From positions 186,001-250,000 of the forward strand of contig NZ_JAERQK010000004.1 of NCBI RefSeq assembly GCF_017912535.1: 64,000 nucleotides of DNA, read 5' to 3'. Position numbers and translations under genes: made by a program. The DNA is from Motiliproteus sediminis (GTDB taxonomy: Bacteria > Pseudomonadota > Gammaproteobacteria > Pseudomonadales > Balneatricaceae). This document shows, one piece after another, positions 26,768 to 34,885 of this stretch. Below the pieces are notes generated by a model, which worked only from the letters and a program-made list of their open reading frames with translations, was not told the DNA's origin and ran no database searches. Position 1 is the stretch's first letter. Each line of letters starts with the position of its first letter.

Positions 26768-27829
26768 CTAGGGAGTGCCGCTGGCACCGGGAATCAATGG
26801 TGCCAGCGGCACTTTGGCTTCGGCGCCGGCTTGTTCGCGCACCAGCTGGGGGACCAGGTAACCTGGTAGCTCGGCGGCGAGTTTGCCGACCAGTTCCCGG
26901 CTGGCCTGATCGCCGATATCGAAGTGTGCTGCCCCTGCTACCGGATCCATCAGGTGCAGGTAGTAGGGCATGACGCCGCAATCAAACAGCGCTTCACTGA
27001 GGCTCTTGAGGATTGAAACCTTGTCGTTGATCCCCTTCAGGAGCACGCTCTGGTTCAGCAACCGGGTGTTACTCGCTGCCAGTCTGGCCAGCGCTGCACG
27101 CACCTCGCCGTCAATTTCGTTGGGGTGGTTGATGTGGGTGACCAGCAGGGTATGCAAGCGACTGTGGGCGAGACGTTGGGTCAAGGCGGGGGTTACCCGA
27201 TCCGGGATGACGATCGGCAGCCGGGTGTGGATCCGCAGCCGTTTGAGGTGAGAGAGACGTTCCAGATCGTCGATCATCGCGCCAAGGCGCTGATCAGAGG
27301 TCGCCAGTGGATCGCCGCCGCTCAGAATCACTTCCTCGACATCGGTGTGCTTACGCAGATAGCGCAGGGCCTGTTGCCAACTCTCGCTGCCGAGCTGGTT
27401 GTCGCCGTAAGGAAAATGGCGCCGGAAGCAGTAGCGACAGTTGATGGCGCAACCGCCGCTGACGATCAACAGCAGACGCCCCCGATATTTATGGATAACG
27501 CCCTGATGCGGATTGGCGTCACCTTCACCTAACGGGTCGGTCACGTAGCCGGCAGGGCGGTCGAGCTCTTGTGCCTGCGGCAGGACCTGCAGCAACAGCG
27601 GGTCCTGCGGATCCCCCGGTTTGATCCGTTGCAGGTAGGCTTCGGGTACGCGCAGGGGGAAGCTGGCCGCTGCCGCGAGCATCTGCTGCGCCCATGGTGC
27701 GGGCAGCTGCAGCCGCTCGGCCAGCCGCACCGGATCGGTGATCGCTTCTCGAAGTTGCTGTTGCCAGCAACAAACACCTGATTGTTGTGCCGGTATGGTC
27801 TGCACAGCCGCCTCGGTTCGCGCTATCAT
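26768..27829 (-). CDS. epmB: EF-P beta-lysylation protein EpmB (lysine 2,3-aminomutase-like)
   Basis: 353 residues. Radical-SAM enzyme that converts L-alpha-lysine to beta-lysine for attachment to EF-P. The cluster motif is GGCAINCRYCFRRHFPY (CxxxCxxC), followed by EVILSGGDPLATSD, and a C-terminal PLP lysine region around YLHLMDPVAGAAHF. ATG at 27829 follows AGAGGCTA and gives the usual EpmB length; a much longer in-frame extension is read-through of non-coding sequence. Divergent from efp, its target. Confidence 0.95.
   Translation of the reverse strand: MIARTEAAVQTIPAQQSGVCCWQQQLREAITDPVRLAERLQLPAPWAQQMLAAAASFPLRVPEAYLQRIKPGDPQDPLLLQVLPQAQELDRPAGYVTDPLGEGDANPHQGVIHKYRGRLLLIVSGGCAINCRYCFRRHFPYGDNQLGSESWQQALRYLRKHTDVEEVILSGGDPLATSDQRLGAMIDDLERLSHLKRLRIHTRLPIVIPDRVTPALTQRLAHSRLHTLLVTHINHPNEIDGEVRAALARLAASNTRLLNQSVLLKGINDKVSILKSLSEALFDCGVMPYYLHLMDPVAGAAHFDIGDQASRELVGKLAAELPGYLVPQLVREQAGAEAKVPLAPLIPGASGTP
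27801..27829 (+). promoter_or_regulatory. Probable sigma-70 promoter of efp, overlapping the epmB start
   Basis: TGCACA (27801-27806), 17-nt spacer, TATCAT (27824-27829), pointing toward efp at 27878. The -10 covers the epmB start codon, so the two divergent promoters must be interleaved. Hand-read match only. Confidence 0.5.
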
Positions 27830-27877
27830 TAGCCTCTTTTTGCCCCTCGGGGATCTCAAGCTATTCGGTGAGGAAAA

Positions 27878-28444
27878 ATGGCTAGCTATTCTACCAACGA
27901 ATTCAAGAACGGTCTTAAGGTAATGATCGATGGCGATCCCTGCTCCATGGTGGATGTGGAATTCGTCAAGCCCGGCAAAGGTCAGGCGTTTACCCGGGTT
28001 AAAGTTCGTAATCTCAAGTCCGGCCGGATCTGGGAGCGCACCTTTAAGTCTGGTGAATCGCTCGAAAAGGCGGATGTGATGGATCAGGACATGGAGTACG
28101 TCTACACCGATGGTGAATTCTGGCACTTCATGCTGACCGACGGATCCTTCGAACAGTATGCAGCGGACGAGAAGGCGGTAGGTGATGCCAAGCAATGGCT
28201 GAAAGAGCAGAACGTCTGCACCGTGACCCTATACAACAACGTGCCGCTGGCGGTCGCTGCCCCCAACTTTGTTGAGCTGGAAGTGGTTGAAACCGATCCG
28301 GGGCTCAAAGGTGATACCGCTCAGGGCGGTTCCAAGCCCGCAACCCTGAGCACTGGCGCGGTGGTGCGCGTGCCGCTGTTCATCAATCAGGGTGAGGTGT
28401 TGAAGATCGACACCCGTACCGGTGAGTACGTCAGCCGCGCCTGA
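27878..28444 (+). CDS. efp: Translation elongation factor P
   Basis: 188 residues, all three EF-P domains. EF-P rescues ribosomes stalled at polyproline. The modified residue is Lys34 in VKPGKGQAF, the position beta-lysylated by EpmA/EpmB, both encoded here. Ribosome binding site GTGAGGAAAA directly precedes the ATG. Confidence 0.98.
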   Translation: MASYSTNEFKNGLKVMIDGDPCSMVDVEFVKPGKGQAFTRVKVRNLKSGRIWERTFKSGESLEKADVMDQDMEYVYTDGEFWHFMLTDGSFEQYAADEKAVGDAKQWLKEQNVCTVTLYNNVPLAVAAPNFVELEVVETDPGLKGDTAQGGSKPATLSTGAVVRVPLFINQGEVLKIDTRTGEYVSRA

Positions 28445-28469
28445 TTGTCAGGCCAGACTAGTGACTCCT

Positions 28470-28503
28470 ATCAAGGCCGGCATTGCCGGCCTTGATCGTT
28501 TCT
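28470..28503 (+). terminator. Rho-independent terminator after efp
   Basis: A perfect 12-bp stem (ATCAAGGCCGGC / GCCGGCCTTGAT) with a 3-nt loop, followed by CGTTTC. It lies 25 nt after the efp stop and before epmA, so epmA transcription is probably partial read-through or from its own start. Confidence 0.75.
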
Positions 28504-28529
28504 GCATGCGTTTATCGGAGGCGCGGCTT

Positions 28530-29486
28530 ATGTGGCAGCCCACTGCATCTCTGGAAGCTATCCACGCCCGTGCGCGGCTGTATGCGACCATTCGCCAGTT
28601 TTTTGCCGAGCGCAAGGTGCTTGAGGTGGATACCCCGGTGCTGTCGACGGCGGCGGTGTCTGACCCTCACCTCGATCCGTTGCCGTCGCGGTATGAGGGG
28701 CCGGGTGCCGCCGAGGGAACCGCGCTGTTTTTACAAACCTCGCCCGAGTACGCCATGAAGCGTTTGCTGGCTGCAGGTAGCGGGCCTATTTACCAGTTGG
28801 CCAAGGCGTTTCGTAACGGCGAGTCAGGACGACGCCACAATCCCGAATTCTGCATGCTGGAGTGGTACCGCCCGGGCTTCGACACTGTCATGTTGATGGA
28901 TGAGGTGGAAACGCTGGTGGCGGCTGTGCTCAAACGTGATGATTTCGTGCGCATAAGCTACCGTGATCTGTTCCGGCAGCGATTCGAGATCGACCCTCAC
29001 CGCGCCAGTGTCGCCGCTTTAAGGTCGCTGGCGGTGCAGCATCTGGGGGTGACATTTGACGACGATGACCCCGATACCTGGCGGCAGTTGCTACTGGCGG
29101 AGGTGATCGAGCCCTGCTTGCAGCAACCGACCTTTGTGTATGACTTTCCCGCTTCGCAGGCGGCGTTGGCCAAAGTGTATGAAGATGCGCAGGGCGAGGC
29201 GGTGGCCGCGCGTTTTGAGCTGTTCGTCAACGGTATCGAGCTGGCCAACGGCTATGACGAACTGGTAGACGGCGACGAGCAGGCGCGCCGCTTTGCGGCG
29301 GATGCAGAGCAGCGCCGCCGGTTAGGTAAAGCGGTTAACCCCTCAGACCCGCATCTGGTTGCAGCGCTGCGGGCGGGCATGCCGGCCTGTGCAGGGGTGG
29401 CGCTTGGTGTCGACCGGCTGTTGATGCTGGCACTGGAGTTGGATCATATAGATCAGGTGCTGGCATTCCCCATTGCCCGGGCATGA
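28530..29486 (+). CDS. epmA: EF-P lysyltransferase EpmA (truncated lysyl-tRNA synthetase-like)
   Basis: 318 residues, a class II synthetase catalytic domain without the anticodon-binding part, as expected for EpmA/GenX. Motifs: LQTSPEYAMKRLL, FRNGESGRRHNPEFCMLEWY (motif 2), GVALGVDRLLML (motif 3). It ligates beta-lysine to Lys34 of EF-P. ATG at 28530 follows GGAGG at 8 nt. Confidence 0.95.
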   Translation: MWQPTASLEAIHARARLYATIRQFFAERKVLEVDTPVLSTAAVSDPHLDPLPSRYEGPGAAEGTALFLQTSPEYAMKRLLAAGSGPIYQLAKAFRNGESGRRHNPEFCMLEWYRPGFDTVMLMDEVETLVAAVLKRDDFVRISYRDLFRQRFEIDPHRASVAALRSLAVQHLGVTFDDDDPDTWRQLLLAEVIEPCLQQPTFVYDFPASQAALAKVYEDAQGEAVAARFELFVNGIELANGYDELVDGDEQARRFAADAEQRRRLGKAVNPSDPHLVAALRAGMPACAGVALGVDRLLMLALELDHIDQVLAFPIARA

Positions 29487-29506
29487 CCCGATAAAAGGAG
29501 TTTTGT

Positions 29507-29833
29507 ATGCCCCAGTTGCGATTCCGTGGTGTCGAAGTCGATACCGTTGAAACAATCAGTACCGCACTGGTGGACGAACTTCAGCGCCTGCTGGATTGTC
29601 CGCGTGATGATCTGACCCTGGAGGTGGTGTCCTCGGTCTATGTCGCCGACGGTCAGCGGGTGGCCGGGTATCCCTTTATCGAGGTGCTCTGGTTTGATCG
29701 CGGCCAGGCGTTGCAGGACCTGACCGCGATGGCGATTACCCGCCACCTGCAAGCGGCTGGCGTGACCGCAAGTGATATCTTTTTTACTCCCCTCAAGGGC
29801 TGCAACTACTACGAGAACGGCACTCACTTCTGA
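29507..29833 (+). CDS. DUF1904 family protein
   Basis: 108 residues starting MPQLRFRGVEVDTVETIS; contains LEVVSSVYVADGQR, PFIEVLWFDRGQ and FFTPLKGCNYYENG, which match the DUF1904 pattern. The alternating strand/helix pattern suggests a tautomerase-like small domain; function unknown. It follows epmA by 20 bp with AAAGGAG before the ATG. Its end overlaps the convergent patB gene by 10 nt. Confidence 0.85.
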   Translation: MPQLRFRGVEVDTVETISTALVDELQRLLDCPRDDLTLEVVSSVYVADGQRVAGYPFIEVLWFDRGQALQDLTAMAITRHLQAAGVTASDIFFTPLKGCNYYENGTHF

Positions 29834-31023
29834 GTTGCGCGGCGCTCGTGCAGCTGTTCGACCGCCCGCTGGATTCGCTGTATCGCGTTTTCCAGCGTGA
29901 TGCGGGTGCAGCCGAAGTTCAGCCGCATAAAGCGTTTGTCGCCAAAATCGACACCGGGCGACATGCCGACCCCGGCCTGCTCGAAGAACGCCGGGGGATT
30001 GTCGAGCTGGAGTGCGCTGACATCGATCCAGGCCAGATAGGTCGCCTCAAACCGGGCTAGCTTCAGGCCTTTGATCTGGTTGATGCGCGTTACCAGCAGA
30101 TCCCGGTTGTGGCGCAGGTAATCCAGTTGACGCTGGTTCCAGCCATCGCCGTCGCGGTATGCCGCCAGCGCCGCGGTGTAGCCCAGTACGTTGACGTCCG
30201 GCACTATGCCTTTACGCGTACGGATAAACGCGCGCCGCAGGGTGGGGTCCGGAATGATCGCCAGTGAGCAGCCGAGGCCAGCGATGTTGTACGTTTTGCT
30301 CGGTGCCATCAGGGTGATGGTGCGTGCGGCGGCATCGTCGCTGAGACTGGCTGCGGGGATATGGTGGGCACCCGGCTCCAGGATCAAGTCACAGTGGATC
30401 TCATCCGAGCAGAGGGTCAGGTCATGGCGCGCGCAGATATCCAGAATCTGCTGCAGTTCTTCTCGCCGGTAGACCGTGCCGCCGGGGTTTTGCGGGTTAC
30501 AGAACAGCAGCAGCCGGGTGTCGTCGGTGATCGCTTGTTCCAGCGCCTCCGGATCCAGCAGCCAGCGTCCATCATGCTGTGTCATCGGTACGCTGATCAG
30601 GCGTCGATCTGACAGTCTCGGCGCGCTCATAAAGGGCGGGTAGATCGGCGTTGGTGCGATGACGCTGTCGCCACTGCCACCCACCGTACGGCAGGCCAGA
30701 TTCAACCCGCATACCAGCCCCGGCAACCAGATCAGCCAGTCCGGTTCGACCCGCCAGCCATAAAGCCGCTGCAGCCGTTCAAGCACTACCTCCACCAGTT
30801 CATCAGGGGTGCGCCCGTAACCGAACACGCCGTGGTCGATACGTTGATGCAACGCCTGGATCACCGCCGGCGGCGACATGAAATCGGTGTCGGCAACCCA
30901 CAACGGAATGATGTCGCGATCACGGTACTTGTCCCACTTTTCGCTGGCGGTGTGGCGCCGGTCAGGGGCCTGATCAAAGCTGTGGGCGGTAGGGGGTGTC
31001 AACGGCGTCGAGGATTTGCTCAT
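29824..31023 (-). CDS. patB: PatB/MalY-type pyridoxal phosphate aminotransferase / cystathionine beta-lyase
   Basis: 399 residues, fold-type I PLP enzyme. KWDKYRDRDIIPLWVADTDF is the typical PatB/MalY N-terminus, and the PLP lysine is in MAPSKTYNIAGL. Other matches: LCSDEIHCDLIL and LLFCNPQNPGGTVY. It cleaves C-S bonds in cystathionine or related thiols. ATG at 31023 starts MSKSSTPL; the ribosome binding site AGGA is distant (13 nt), so the start is less certain. Confidence 0.9.
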   Translation of the reverse strand: MSKSSTPLTPPTAHSFDQAPDRRHTASEKWDKYRDRDIIPLWVADTDFMSPPAVIQALHQRIDHGVFGYGRTPDELVEVVLERLQRLYGWRVEPDWLIWLPGLVCGLNLACRTVGGSGDSVIAPTPIYPPFMSAPRLSDRRLISVPMTQHDGRWLLDPEALEQAITDDTRLLLFCNPQNPGGTVYRREELQQILDICARHDLTLCSDEIHCDLILEPGAHHIPAASLSDDAAARTITLMAPSKTYNIAGLGCSLAIIPDPTLRRAFIRTRKGIVPDVNVLGYTAALAAYRDGDGWNQRQLDYLRHNRDLLVTRINQIKGLKLARFEATYLAWIDVSALQLDNPPAFFEQAGVGMSPGVDFGDKRFMRLNFGCTRITLENAIQRIQRAVEQLHERRATQK

Positions 31024-31062
31024 GGTTCGACCAATTTCCTGATTGTGGCAGTCGGTTATGGG

Positions 31063-31090
31063 TTGCAATGCCCGATTTTAGCGGTATATT
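31063..31090 (+). promoter_or_regulatory. Probable promoter of the leuA leader transcript
   Basis: TTGCAA (31063-31068), 16-nt spacer, TATATT (31085-31090). It would start an mRNA near 31097 with about 240 nt of leader before leuA. The sequence 31024-31335 holds only this promoter, the candidate leader peptide and hairpins. Confidence 0.6.
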
Positions 31091-31126
31091 TAGCCGAAAC
31101 CCTAGTGTTTCCAAGACAGAGCGACC

Positions 31127-31231
31127 ATGCAGACCACATTCGGCTACCGTTCCACCGCTTCATCCGGCCGCCTTCAGGCCCTGGGTGCTGCGTATCAGGT
31201 TGCGCGCCCGCTGCTCCTTCGACTGCCGTAA
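31127..31231 (+). CDS. Candidate Leu leader peptide upstream of leuA
   Basis: A 34-codon frame, ATG 31127 to TAA 31231, near the expected transcript start. Its C-terminus reads ARPLLLRLP with four Leu codons in five (CTG CTC CTT CGA CTG) and two further Leu earlier. That is the layout of a leucine attenuation leader. No strong ribosome binding site precedes it. A small hairpin CTGCC-GTAAT-GGCAG spans the stop, and a second one (CCGGAC / GTCCGG) sits just before the leuA ribosome binding site, but neither has a clear T-run. Candidate only. Confidence 0.42.
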   Translation: MQTTFGYRSTASSGRLQALGAAYQVARPLLLRLP

Positions 31232-31297
31232 TGGCAGGCCACTGATCTACCTCACCCCCTTTTCGTATTTGCAGACGCACTTGCAGAATTAATGTTT

Positions 31298-31318
31298 GCC
31301 GGACCTGCTGAGTCCGGT
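31298..31318 (+). promoter_or_regulatory. Hairpin just upstream of the leuA ribosome binding site
   Basis: The inverted repeat CCGGAC / GTCCGG with a 7-nt loop is immediately before TGATGGAGCATCACC-ATG. It could act as the downstream element of an attenuator or modulate leuA translation. Read by eye; coordinates are approximate within 2 nt. Confidence 0.4.
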
Positions 31319-31335
31319 CGTGATGGAGCATCACC

Positions 31336-32874
31336 ATGAGCGACAACCGAGTCATTATCTTCGATACCACCTTGCGCGACGGCGAGCAGAGCCCCGGCGC
31401 ATCGATGACCAAAGCGGAAAAACTGCGGATTGCCAAGGCGCTGGAGAAGATGCGCGTTGACGTGATCGAGGCGGGCTTTGCCATCGCCAGCCCCGGCGAC
31501 TTCGAGGCGGTGAAAGCGATCGCCGATACCATCCAGGACAGCACCATCTGCAGTTTGTCGCGGGCGCTGGACGCTGATATTGACCGTGCCGGCGAAGCCT
31601 TGAAGAACGCTAACTCCGGTCGGATTCATACCTTTATTGCGACCTCGCCGATCCACATGAAATACAAGCTGCAGATGGAGCCGGATCGGGTAGTGGAGCA
31701 GGCGGTGTATGCGGTCAAGCGTGCCCGTAACCTGATCGACGACGTCGAGTTTTCACTGGAAGATGCCAGCCGTTCGGAGCTGGACTTCATGTGTCGCATC
31801 ATCGAGCAGGTGATCGACGCCGGTGCCCGCACCATCAATATTCCCGATACCGTAGGTTACGCGGTGCCGGAAGAGTTCGGCCACACCATTCGCCAGTTGA
31901 TTGAGCGGATTCCGAACGCCGACAAGGCGATCTTCTCGGTTCACTGCCATAACGACCTGGGCTTGGCGGTGGCCAACTCCCTGGCGGCGGTCTCCAACGG
32001 TGCCCGTCAGGTAGAGTGCACCATCAACGGTCTCGGTGAACGGGCCGGTAACGCCTCGCTGGAAGAGGTGGTGATGGCGATTCGTACCCGCCACGACCGC
32101 CTGGGCGTGGAGACCGGCATCGACACCACCCACATCGTGCCGACTTCACGGCTGGTATCCGGGGTGACCGGCTTTCCGGTGCAGCCCAACAAGGCGATCG
32201 TCGGCGCCAACGCCTTTGCCCATGAGTCCGGCATTCACCAGGATGGCGTGCTCAAGCATCGCGAAACCTACGAGATCATGACCGCGCAGGATGTGGGCTG
32301 GCACACTAACAAGATGGTGCTGGGCAAGCACTCCGGCCGGGCCGCGTTTCGCTCGCGGCTTGAGGAACTGGGCACCACCTTTGAAACTGATGCTGAACTG
32401 AACACCATGTTTGCCCGCTTCAAGGAACTGGCCGACAAGAAGCACGAGATCTTCGACGAAGACCTGCAGGCGCTGGTGAGTGATACCAAGGCGGCCGGTT
32501 TTAATGAGCGCTATCGCCTGAGCTCGCTCAAGGTGACCTCGCAGACCGGCGAAACCCCGGTGGCCGAGGTGGTGGTGATGGTCGAAGGCGAAGAGATGCG
32601 TGCCACCTCCGCAGGCAGTGGTCCGGTAGATGCCGCGTACAAGGCGATTGAAAGTATCGTTCATACCGAAGCCAGTCTGGAGCTGTATTCGGTCAACGCC
32701 ATCACCAGTGGTACCGATTCGCAGGGTGAAGTCACGGTACGGCTGGAAAAGGGTGGGCGGATCGTTAACGGCCTGGGTGCCGATACCGATATCGTTATCG
32801 CCTCCGCCAAGGCTTACCTGCATGCGGCCAATCTGCTGCTGTCGGATACCACCAAAGCGCACCCGCAAGTTTAA
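31336..32874 (+). CDS. leuA: 2-isopropylmalate synthase
   Basis: 512 residues. It condenses acetyl-CoA and 2-oxoisovalerate, the first step of leucine synthesis. Seen: [48 protein letters not shown] (metal-binding HxH), [16 protein letters not shown] and the C-terminal regulatory domain ending in [13 protein letters not shown]. Ribosome binding site GGAG at 7 nt. Its stop overlaps the next gene's ATG by 1 nt (TAATG), so leuA is coupled to the HolD-like gene. Confidence 0.97.
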   Translation: MSDNRVIIFDTTLRDGEQSPGASMTKAEKLRIAKALEKMRVDVIEAGFAIASPGDFEAVKAIADTIQDSTICSLSRALDADIDRAGEALKNANSGRIHTFIATSPIHMKYKLQMEPDRVVEQAVYAVKRARNLIDDVEFSLEDASRSELDFMCRIIEQVIDAGARTINIPDTVGYAVPEEFGHTIRQLIERIPNADKAIFSVHCHNDLGLAVANSLAAVSNGARQVECTINGLGERAGNASLEEVVMAIRTRHDRLGVETGIDTTHIVPTSRLVSGVTGFPVQPNKAIVGANAFAHESGIHQDGVLKHRETYEIMTAQDVGWHTNKMVLGKHSGRAAFRSRLEELGTTFETDAELNTMFARFKELADKKHEIFDEDLQALVSDTKAAGFNERYRLSSLKVTSQTGETPVAEVVVMVEGEEMRATSAGSGPVDAAYKAIESIVHTEASLELYSVNAITSGTDSQGEVTVRLEKGGRIVNGLGADTDIVIASAKAYLHAANLLLSDTTKAHPQV

Positions 32875-33662
32875 TGACACTGACGAGCGACGAGCCGCTA
32901 CGCCAGCGCTACCTGGCAGCCATGGGGATCACGCCATGGCTGCCGACCCGGGCCCTGCCGGGAGCATGCCCATCACCGCGCTGGCACTGGCAGCCGTTGG
33001 ACCCGCTGCCTGCCGTTGGTGAGGTAAAAGCCCAAGCGCCGGTAGCCCCTGCGACGGCCGAATCCAGGGTCTCGCAAAAGCCGGCAGCGGATTCAGCGCG
33101 GGTTGATGTTCGCTCGCTGATTGGCGTCAGCGATCTGAGCTCCAATCCTGTTAAACCCGTGGCGCCGCAAGAGGCGACACCCGCGCCGGTGACGCCTTCC
33201 TCGGAGCCTGCGGCGCCGTTGATGTCGGCCATCCCGCGCTTTCGGTTATTGCTGGTTCGCTATGCCGACTGTCTGGTTCTGGATGACCTGCCACTGGACC
33301 CCTCCCAGCCGGTCACGCCCCAGCATCAGAGCTTGCTGGCGGCCATTCTGGCGTCGGTGGGTCTGGGAGGCGATGTGCTTAAGAGTCATATAGTCAGCTG
33401 GCCGATGTTCGCCGCCGATTCCGGGCATGACCAAGGGGCAGATGTGGCGGCCATGATGCTGCGCAACGAGGCCGGTTTCGACCAGTTGCCGCCGCAACTG
33501 CCGCTGTTGTTGCTCGGTGAGCAGGCTGGTACCCATCTGTTGGGTGAGCAGGCGGATTATCAAGGGCCGGTCGTGCGAGGACCCAGCCTCAACGAAATGC
33601 TGCGTATCCCTGCGCGCAAGGCCGATCTGTGGCGGGCGTTGCAGCCGATCAGGAACCGGTGA
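32874..33662 (+). CDS. holD: Probable DNA polymerase III psi subunit (HolD-like) with Pro/Ala-rich insert
   Basis: 262 residues. The N-terminus RYLAAMGITPWLPTR resembles the clamp-loader-binding peptide of E. coli psi (QLQQLGITQW), and the C-terminal SLNEMLRIPARKADLWRAL resembles its end (TDLRANPTARAALWQQI). A middle RFRLLLVRYADCLVLDD also fits. Between them lies a Pro/Ala/Val-rich linker of about 65 residues that E. coli psi (137 aa) lacks. It directly precedes rimI with an overlap, as holD does in E. coli. Remembered similarity plus context; not verified by alignment. Confidence 0.65.
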   Translation: MTLTSDEPLRQRYLAAMGITPWLPTRALPGACPSPRWHWQPLDPLPAVGEVKAQAPVAPATAESRVSQKPAADSARVDVRSLIGVSDLSSNPVKPVAPQEATPAPVTPSSEPAAPLMSAIPRFRLLLVRYADCLVLDDLPLDPSQPVTPQHQSLLAAILASVGLGGDVLKSHIVSWPMFAADSGHDQGADVAAMMLRNEAGFDQLPPQLPLLLLGEQAGTHLLGEQADYQGPVVRGPSLNEMLRIPARKADLWRALQPIRNR

Positions 33663-34102
33663 GCGGTTCGGTTCGCGCGCTTGGCGTGAACGATCTGGAG
33701 GCCCTGGCGGCTTTGGATCAGCGTCTGTTTACCCACCCCTGGCCGCGGGCCAGTCTGCGCCAGGCGCTGGCCTCCGGGCAGCCCGTGCTGGGGTGTTGGG
33801 ACGATGGTCTACTGACGGGATATCTTGTGGGTCGTATTGTGGCCGATGAGGCCGAGCTGTTGCAGATCGGGGTGGATGCTGACAAGCGTCGCAGAGGTCG
33901 CGCCAGTCAGTTGCTGAGGGCTTTTGTCCGCTTGTTGAATCAACACCAGGTGGCTGCGCTGCACCTCGAGGTGCGGCAGTCAGCCGCCGCGGCGCAAGCT
34001 TTTTATCAGCACCACGGCTTTGTGCCAGTGGGGCATCGGCGCCATTACTATCCGTTGAACGACGGGCGCGAAGACGCACTGCTGTATCGATTGAGCTTGT
34101 AA
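33659..34102 (+). CDS. rimI: Ribosomal protein S18 alanine N-acetyltransferase
   Basis: 147 residues, GNAT fold. It acetylates the N-terminal alanine of S18. Acetyl-CoA loop: LLQIGVDADKRRRGRASQLL; then LEVRQSAAAAQAFYQHHGF and HYYPLNDGREDALLY, all typical of RimI. GTG at 33659 overlaps the HolD-like stop (GTGA) and follows AGGA at 4 nt, giving the normal RimI length. Confidence 0.93.
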   Translation: MSGSVRALGVNDLEALAALDQRLFTHPWPRASLRQALASGQPVLGCWDDGLLTGYLVGRIVADEAELLQIGVDADKRRRGRASQLLRAFVRLLNQHQVAALHLEVRQSAAAAQAFYQHHGFVPVGHRRHYYPLNDGREDALLYRLSL

Positions 34103-34170
34103 CCCCTTGTCGCCCAGTGGGTGCTTGGGTATCTTCTACCCATTCGAACTATCAGGATGTTCAGGTTCCT

Positions 34171-34863
34171 ATGTCCGATCACGGAGGACTGCCGACGCGA
34201 TTCGCCGAGCTGAGAGTGCAGCCGGGCGATGCGTTCAGTGTCGAAACCATTACTCCCCCCAAGCGCTATCCCGTCCGCCTGATCGGTTACAGCGAAGGTG
34301 ACAGTCTGTTGGTGAGTACCCCGCGCATTCAGGGGAAAACCTTTCTGTTGCCTGAAGGGCAACTGCTGCGGGTAAGGATGATGGCGGACAACATCGCCTG
34401 TGGCTTTGAAACCCGGGTGTTACACAACTGTCGTACCCCCTTCCTGTATGCCCATCTGGCCTACCCCAAAAGCATCAAATCGGTAGCCGTGCGCCAAGCG
34501 TCGCGCGTAGCGTTGAAGTTGCCGGCGATTGTGGCGGAGTTCGAGCCGGGTGCGCTGCCGGGTCAGTGGCCCAAGAAAGGCCTGATTATCGATATGAGCA
34601 GTGGCGGGGCGCGGCTGCACAGTAAAGAACCGGTGGCAGCGGTGGGGAGCGAGTTACGGTTGCGGTTTCGGGTGATGATCGATACCGTCGAGCGCGATGA
34701 GCAGGTGCGCGCGATTGTGCGTAATATCACCGAGGTGGGGCAAGGGCCGGAAGACGCGGGCTACCAGTACGGATTGCAGTTCATGGATGTGGGCGAAGAG
34801 GATCGGATACGCATCTCCGGCTATGTATACGAACAGATCCTGCACCACGGCAAGGGGCGCTAG
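34171..34863 (+). CDS. PilZ-domain protein with YcgR-type N-terminal domain
   Basis: 230 residues. The N-terminal half (RLIGYSEGDSLLVSTPRIQG) resembles the YcgR flagellar-brake domain; the PilZ domain follows with RQASRVAL (RxxxR) and DMSSGGARL (D/NxSxxG), the cyclic di-GMP ligands. It probably couples cyclic di-GMP to motility or envelope processes. ATG at 34171 follows CAGG at 6 nt; a longer frame upstream is unlikely. Confidence 0.87.
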   Translation: MSDHGGLPTRFAELRVQPGDAFSVETITPPKRYPVRLIGYSEGDSLLVSTPRIQGKTFLLPEGQLLRVRMMADNIACGFETRVLHNCRTPFLYAHLAYPKSIKSVAVRQASRVALKLPAIVAEFEPGALPGQWPKKGLIIDMSSGGARLHSKEPVAAVGSELRLRFRVMIDTVERDEQVRAIVRNITEVGQGPEDAGYQYGLQFMDVGEEDRIRISGYVYEQILHHGKGR

Positions 34864-34872
34864 AGCCCCTTG
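34851..34872. terminator. Possible bidirectional terminator hairpin
   Basis: Perfect 8-bp stem CAAGGGGC / GCCCCTTG with a 6-nt loop, overlapping the stop of the PilZ gene and lying just before the end of the convergent SulP gene. No T-run. Confidence 0.4.
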
Positions 34873-34885
34873 CTATGGCCGCGGA

